NCBI GenBank assembly: GCA_021779415.1
Contig: JAJYAS010000139.1
Location: forward strand, 1-7,833
Length of the DNA stretch: 7,833 bases
Direction: 5' to 3'
From: Bacillota bacterium
GTDB taxonomy: Bacteria; Bacillota_B; Desulfitobacteriia; Desulfitobacteriales; Desulfitobacteriaceae
The notes under the pieces: model-generated
What the model was told of the DNA's origin: nothing
The model's input: the letters and a program-made list of their open reading frames with translations, nothing else
The model's database searches: none
Shown: positions 5,178 through 7,833 of the stretch, in pieces
Position numbering within the stretch: position 1 is the stretch's first letter
Layout of the letters: each line of letters starts with the position of its first letter
Made by a program: the position numbers and the translations under genes

Positions 5178-5405
5178 ATGTTTTGTGTAAAAAGTGGAAC
5201 AAACTATATAATGGAATGTGAAGTGTGTGGGTCTAGAAACCTCAAAGTAGGTAAGTCAAATACTGGACTATATGAGGGGGTGCTCATGAAAATAGTGGAG
5301 TACCATTGCCAGGACTGTAAACACAGAGATTGGGAAGTTCTTAACCTAGATACAGGAGATAAGATAACTCATACTTTGAACGAGAATACCCTGTACACTG
5401 TGTAA
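5178..5405 (+). CDS. Small zinc-ribbon protein
   Basis: The 75-residue protein has two CxxC pairs, Cys14/Cys17 in MECEVCGSRNL and Cys44/Cys47 in YHCQDCKHRDW, separated by 26 residues. That is the layout of a four-cysteine zinc ribbon, with the short beta-hairpin spacing expected of a metal-binding knuckle. There is no signal peptide or membrane segment, so it is cytoplasmic. The family is not specific enough to give a role: such proteins bind nucleic acid, bind a protein partner or only carry metal. The ATG at 5178 is chosen for AAGGGGGG at 5163-5170, seven bases upstream; a second in-frame ATG at 5211 has no such site. The gene stands alone, behind a leader with several inverted repeats, and is followed by a hairpin. 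Confidence 0.78.
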   Translation: MFCVKSGTNYIMECEVCGSRNLKVGKSNTGLYEGVLMKIVEYHCQDCKHRDWEVLNLDTGDKITHTLNENTLYTV

Positions 5406-5456
5406 AATCAAAAGGCTAGGAAACATCCAGTCTTCGTGCTTACCCTTTGTCCGAAT

Positions 5457-5482
5457 TACCACCTTGTATTAACAAGGTGGTA
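5457..5482 (+). terminator. Probable terminator of the zinc-ribbon gene
   Basis: TACCACCTTGT (5457-5467) and ACAAGGTGGTA (5472-5482) form a perfect 11-bp stem with an ATTA loop, about 50 bases after the stop codon. The tail is TTATTAG rather than a T-run, so termination may be weak. Confidence 0.6.
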
Positions 5483-5534
5483 TTATTAGGGCTGAATCCC
5501 ACTGTATAATCCGATTTAACAAAGAGTTTCTAAA

Positions 5535-5565
5535 TAAAAAAACCGGAGAACTATCCCCCCCGGTT
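5535..5565 (-). terminator. Rho-independent terminator after the EAL gene
   Basis: On the minus strand AACCGG (5565-5560) pairs with CCGGTT (5546-5541), with further G-C/G-U pairs inside, and is followed by seven T (5541-5535). It lies just after the EAL stop codon at 5588 and ends the VirB4-EAL transcript. The plus strand also has CGTTTTT after the stem, so it may act in both directions. Confidence 0.85.
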
Positions 5566-5587
5566 CGTTTTTGAGTTGCTCATTAAT

Positions 5588-6274
5588 TTATCCAGCATTG
5601 GACTTGTCAAATGGACACAGCTTGGGTTTTCCCAAGAGATACCCTTGTCCAAAGTGACAACCCGTTTTCTTAGCAGCTTTCAGTTGCTCGTTCGTTTCAA
5701 TACCCTCAGCAATCACCTCGGAACCTGATCGCCGGGCATGTTCTACCATCGCCGCAAACAGACTGTCACGGGCCTTAATATGGGTCGATTGAGTCAGGAC
5801 TTTATCCAGCTTCAGAAACTCTGGATGCAGCTGCAAAAGAGCCTCGAACGTCGAATAGCCTGTTCCTAAATCATCCAAAGCTAAAGGAAAACCCATTTCC
5901 CTCAGTCGATAGACCCCACGCAAATTGATGCTTTGAGACTCTGTAATCTCCAGTACTACCTTACGCTTACAAAAAACGCTCCACACATTGGGATTTGTGA
6001 CAGCGGGATGGACATTTATAAACAAGAGTCCGGGCACACGATCGCGGATGCGTTGAATTTCTTTGACAATTAACGATTCCAGTAAATCCACGCCCTGGTG
6101 TTTAACGGCCACCGAAAAGATAAATTCTGGGGAGTATTCATGCCAACGCGCCAAGACCTCATACCCGATGATTCTGAAGTCCTGCAAATTAACGATGGGC
6201 TGTAGCGCTACCGCCGTTGGGATAATACCCTCTAGAATCTGGTGATAGAGTTGATATGGGTCATTCAACAGCAT
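5588..6274 (-). CDS. Stand-alone EAL-domain c-di-GMP phosphodiesterase
   Basis: The 228-residue protein is essentially one EAL domain. It keeps the catalytic set: E39 of the signature (here EVL, in YEVLARW), N87 (FINVHP), E109 (LEITES), D134-D135 (LDDLGTGYS), K155 (LKLDK), E190 (IAEGIET) and Q210 (GQGYLLGKP). It should therefore hydrolyse cyclic di-GMP to pGpG. No GGDEF, PAS, receiver or membrane segment is present, so it would be cytoplasmic and constitutively active or controlled by partners. It follows the VirB4 gene by 46 bases in the same direction, so it is probably co-transcribed with it. The start is odd. The strong AGGAGG site (6300-6295) lies 20 bases before the ATG at 6274, but only eight bases before an in-frame ATT at 6286, which would add four residues. 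Confidence 0.9.
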   Translation of the reverse strand: MLLNDPYQLYHQILEGIIPTAVALQPIVNLQDFRIIGYEVLARWHEYSPEFIFSVAVKHQGVDLLESLIVKEIQRIRDRVPGLLFINVHPAVTNPNVWSVFCKRKVVLEITESQSINLRGVYRLREMGFPLALDDLGTGYSTFEALLQLHPEFLKLDKVLTQSTHIKARDSLFAAMVEHARRSGSEVIAEGIETNEQLKAAKKTGCHFGQGYLLGKPKLCPFDKSNAG

Positions 6275-6320
6275 GGGCCTTGAAATATTGATCTCCTCCT
6301 CTCTTATCTAACCTGCTACC

Positions 6321-7833
6321 TTAGACAACTGACGTTTTCTTGGGTTTCACGCCTCGGGTTTCATAAAGTTTTAGTTCCATCTGCGACAGGTGAAACTTTG
6401 CTTGTTCCCAGTGCCGATCTGCAACCTTAAGCATAAACGTATAGTTCTCATAGCTATCTTGAATTGCATTAATCACGAGTTCCGGAACCGCCTTGCTTTC
6501 TTTAAGCATGGCTATTTCAGCATCCTCAATCCAAAAAATCATCTTTATATAGCTGTTACTCCAGATTGATTGTGCCGGTGCATTTTCGCCAAGATAAACG
6601 GATGCTCGGTTCGTCCCTGTTACGACGAGCCCGTTTTGATGGCGGATTGAGGTGGCAACGGTATTAAGGAATTTCACAACTTCGGCATTACGGATAGCAC
6701 GCTGTAATTCATCGAGAAAAAGAACCGTGAAGCGCTCGCCTTTGAGCTTATCGCGCTTGACACTCGCCCAAACTGTATCTAATGCTAGTGTCATCTTGAC
6801 CAGGCTGGCCCGCGGATCCTCTCCTTCTTCCTCAGGGTTAGACAATCGGATAACAATCAACTGGGAGTCCAAATTAAGAGGTTCACTTTTGCCAAACAGG
6901 TGACGCTGGGAACCTTCGAAATACCGGTGGATACGGGTTCGTAAATCCTGGGCTTCCGGGGTGTGTATGTCACAGAGAGCTTGATACCAATCGATGATCC
7001 GAAGCGATTTCACATACCAAGTTTCGGGTTTTTCGCGGTCAATACCATTTGTCTCCAGTACCTTAGCAATCGCTAGATCGCAAGGAACCAAGTGATATTC
7101 CTCTGTCGTATCGGCCAGAATGGCGATTGTCCGGGTCACTCTTGCAATCATCGTATCGACAGGGTTTCCATCGAGCTCGGATATCTGGGGATAAATCATC
7201 ATTGGTTCAATATAGGTCCCGGTTTCAGCTCGCTGGTCAAGATAAGCACCACCGACCTTTTTACACCAGGCATAATACTCCCCGTTCATATCAAAGTAGA
7301 TGACACGAAGTCCGTGCTCTAGAAATCCCTGTCCCAGACATTTTTGCGCACCCGATTTACCACTTCCAGTCGTCCCCAAAATGCAAATGTTTTTGCCGCC
7401 TTGTCCTTTTAATAGATCTAAAAAAATAAAGCGTTGATTTCGAGTACTGTTCCCGAAGTAAATTCCTTTTCTATCGGTTATAGAGCCATTAACATAAGGA
7501 TTGAGATACGATAAAGGGTCACTGGTGACAAATCGACCTGGATAGTCTTTGTAGAGCACTTCCGGAATGAGCCCGAGGGAGAGCCCCGCCTGAAAGCCTT
7601 CGATCTGTTCAAAGTAAAGGTTATTCACCTTGCCCTTATCTTCGGCTAGAAGGTTCTTTATGTCCCTTACGTTGCGTTTTAATTCCTGTACAGAGCTCCC
7701 CCAAGTCGTGATAAACACCCAAATTTCAAAAGGGAGATTATCCGTATACTCAACCTCTTTCAACATCTTAGAAAGAGATTCATGGGCTTTAACAATCTCT
7801 GAATTTGGAATTTGATGATTGTTCACCGCCTCT
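6321..7833 (-). CDS. virB4: VirB4/TraC-type conjugation ATPase, N-terminus outside the window
   Basis: The frame is open to the right edge. A GTG at 7826 could start a 501-residue protein, but the family is usually around 600-850 residues and the frame continues to 7833, so the N-terminal part is almost certainly missing. Numbered from 7826, the Walker A motif is GTTGSGKS (151-158), followed by VIYFDMNGEYYAW (175-187), a strand-turn typical of VirB4/TraC and related motor ATPases. The Walker B is VLFLDE (368-373). The N-terminal EQIEGFQAGLSLG (73-85) matches the segment that precedes the motor domain in this family. VirB4 powers pilus or channel assembly and substrate transfer in type IV secretion, at the cytoplasmic membrane face. 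The motif after Walker B reads VVTGTNRAS, without the TQ often seen there. An EAL gene follows 46 bases downstream. Confidence 0.88.
   Translation of the reverse strand, partial: EAVNNHQIPNSEIVKAHESLSKMLKEVEYTDNLPFEIWVFITTWGSSVQELKRNVRDIKNLLAEDKGKVNNLYFEQIEGFQAGLSLGLIPEVLYKDYPGRFVTSDPLSYLNPYVNGSITDRKGIYFGNSTRNQRFIFLDLLKGQGGKNICILGTTGSGKSGAQKCLGQGFLEHGLRVIYFDMNGEYYAWCKKVGGAYLDQRAETGTYIEPMMIYPQISELDGNPVDTMIARVTRTIAILADTTEEYHLVPCDLAIAKVLETNGIDREKPETWYVKSLRIIDWYQALCDIHTPEAQDLRTRIHRYFEGSQRHLFGKSEPLNLDSQLIVIRLSNPEEEGEDPRASLVKMTLALDTVWASVKRDKLKGERFTVLFLDELQRAIRNAEVVKFLNTVATSIRHQNGLVVTGTNRASVYLGENAPAQSIWSNSYIKMIFWIEDAEIAMLKESKAVPELVINAIQDSYENYTFMLKVADRHWEQAKFHLSQMELKLYETRGVKPKKTSVV

Overview
The window looks like low-to-moderate GC Firmicutes DNA, plausibly from a Desulfosporosinus/Desulfitobacterium-like clostridial lineage. 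This is inferred from the strong GGAGG-type ribosome binding sites, the ECF sigma factor paired with a DUF4367-type anti-sigma, a stand-alone LytTR regulator, Gram-positive signal peptides and a VirB4-type conjugation ATPase. No gene fixes the species.

The two ends carry minus-strand genes that look like parts of a conjugative or integrative element. On the right, a VirB4/TraC-type ATPase truncated by the window edge (6321-7833) is followed by a single-domain EAL protein (5588-6274), predicted to be a c-di-GMP phosphodiesterase, and a terminator. On the left, a membrane-anchored glucosaminidase/VirB1-like wall hydrolase (264-917) is coupled by an ATGA overlap to a membrane-anchored protein that runs off the window (1-267). 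These flanks look richer in G and C than the middle.

The middle, about 1000-5500, is AT-richer and holds small independent units. They are a secreted beta-rich protein (1106-1540), an ECF sigma factor with its membrane anti-sigma (2326-2859 and 1593-2339, overlapping), a LytTR regulator (3231-3575), a small two-helix membrane protein (3675-3911), a second exported protein (4209-4661), and a zinc-ribbon protein (5178-5405) behind a long leader full of inverted repeats.

Two observations stand out. First, the upstream regions of the secreted protein and the LytTR gene share an ungapped ECF-type promoter pattern (TGTAAC, fixed spacing, then xxxTCTA). This suggests that the local sigma factor controls both, as a small envelope-signalling circuit. 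Second, the region 4877-5177 has a good sigma-A promoter, a long-range closed RNA-like fold, a perfect 24-bp hairpin and a further hairpin just before a zinc-ribbon gene. It could be an unrecognised structured leader or small RNA. No CRISPR array, rRNA, complete tRNA, transposase or integrase is visible.
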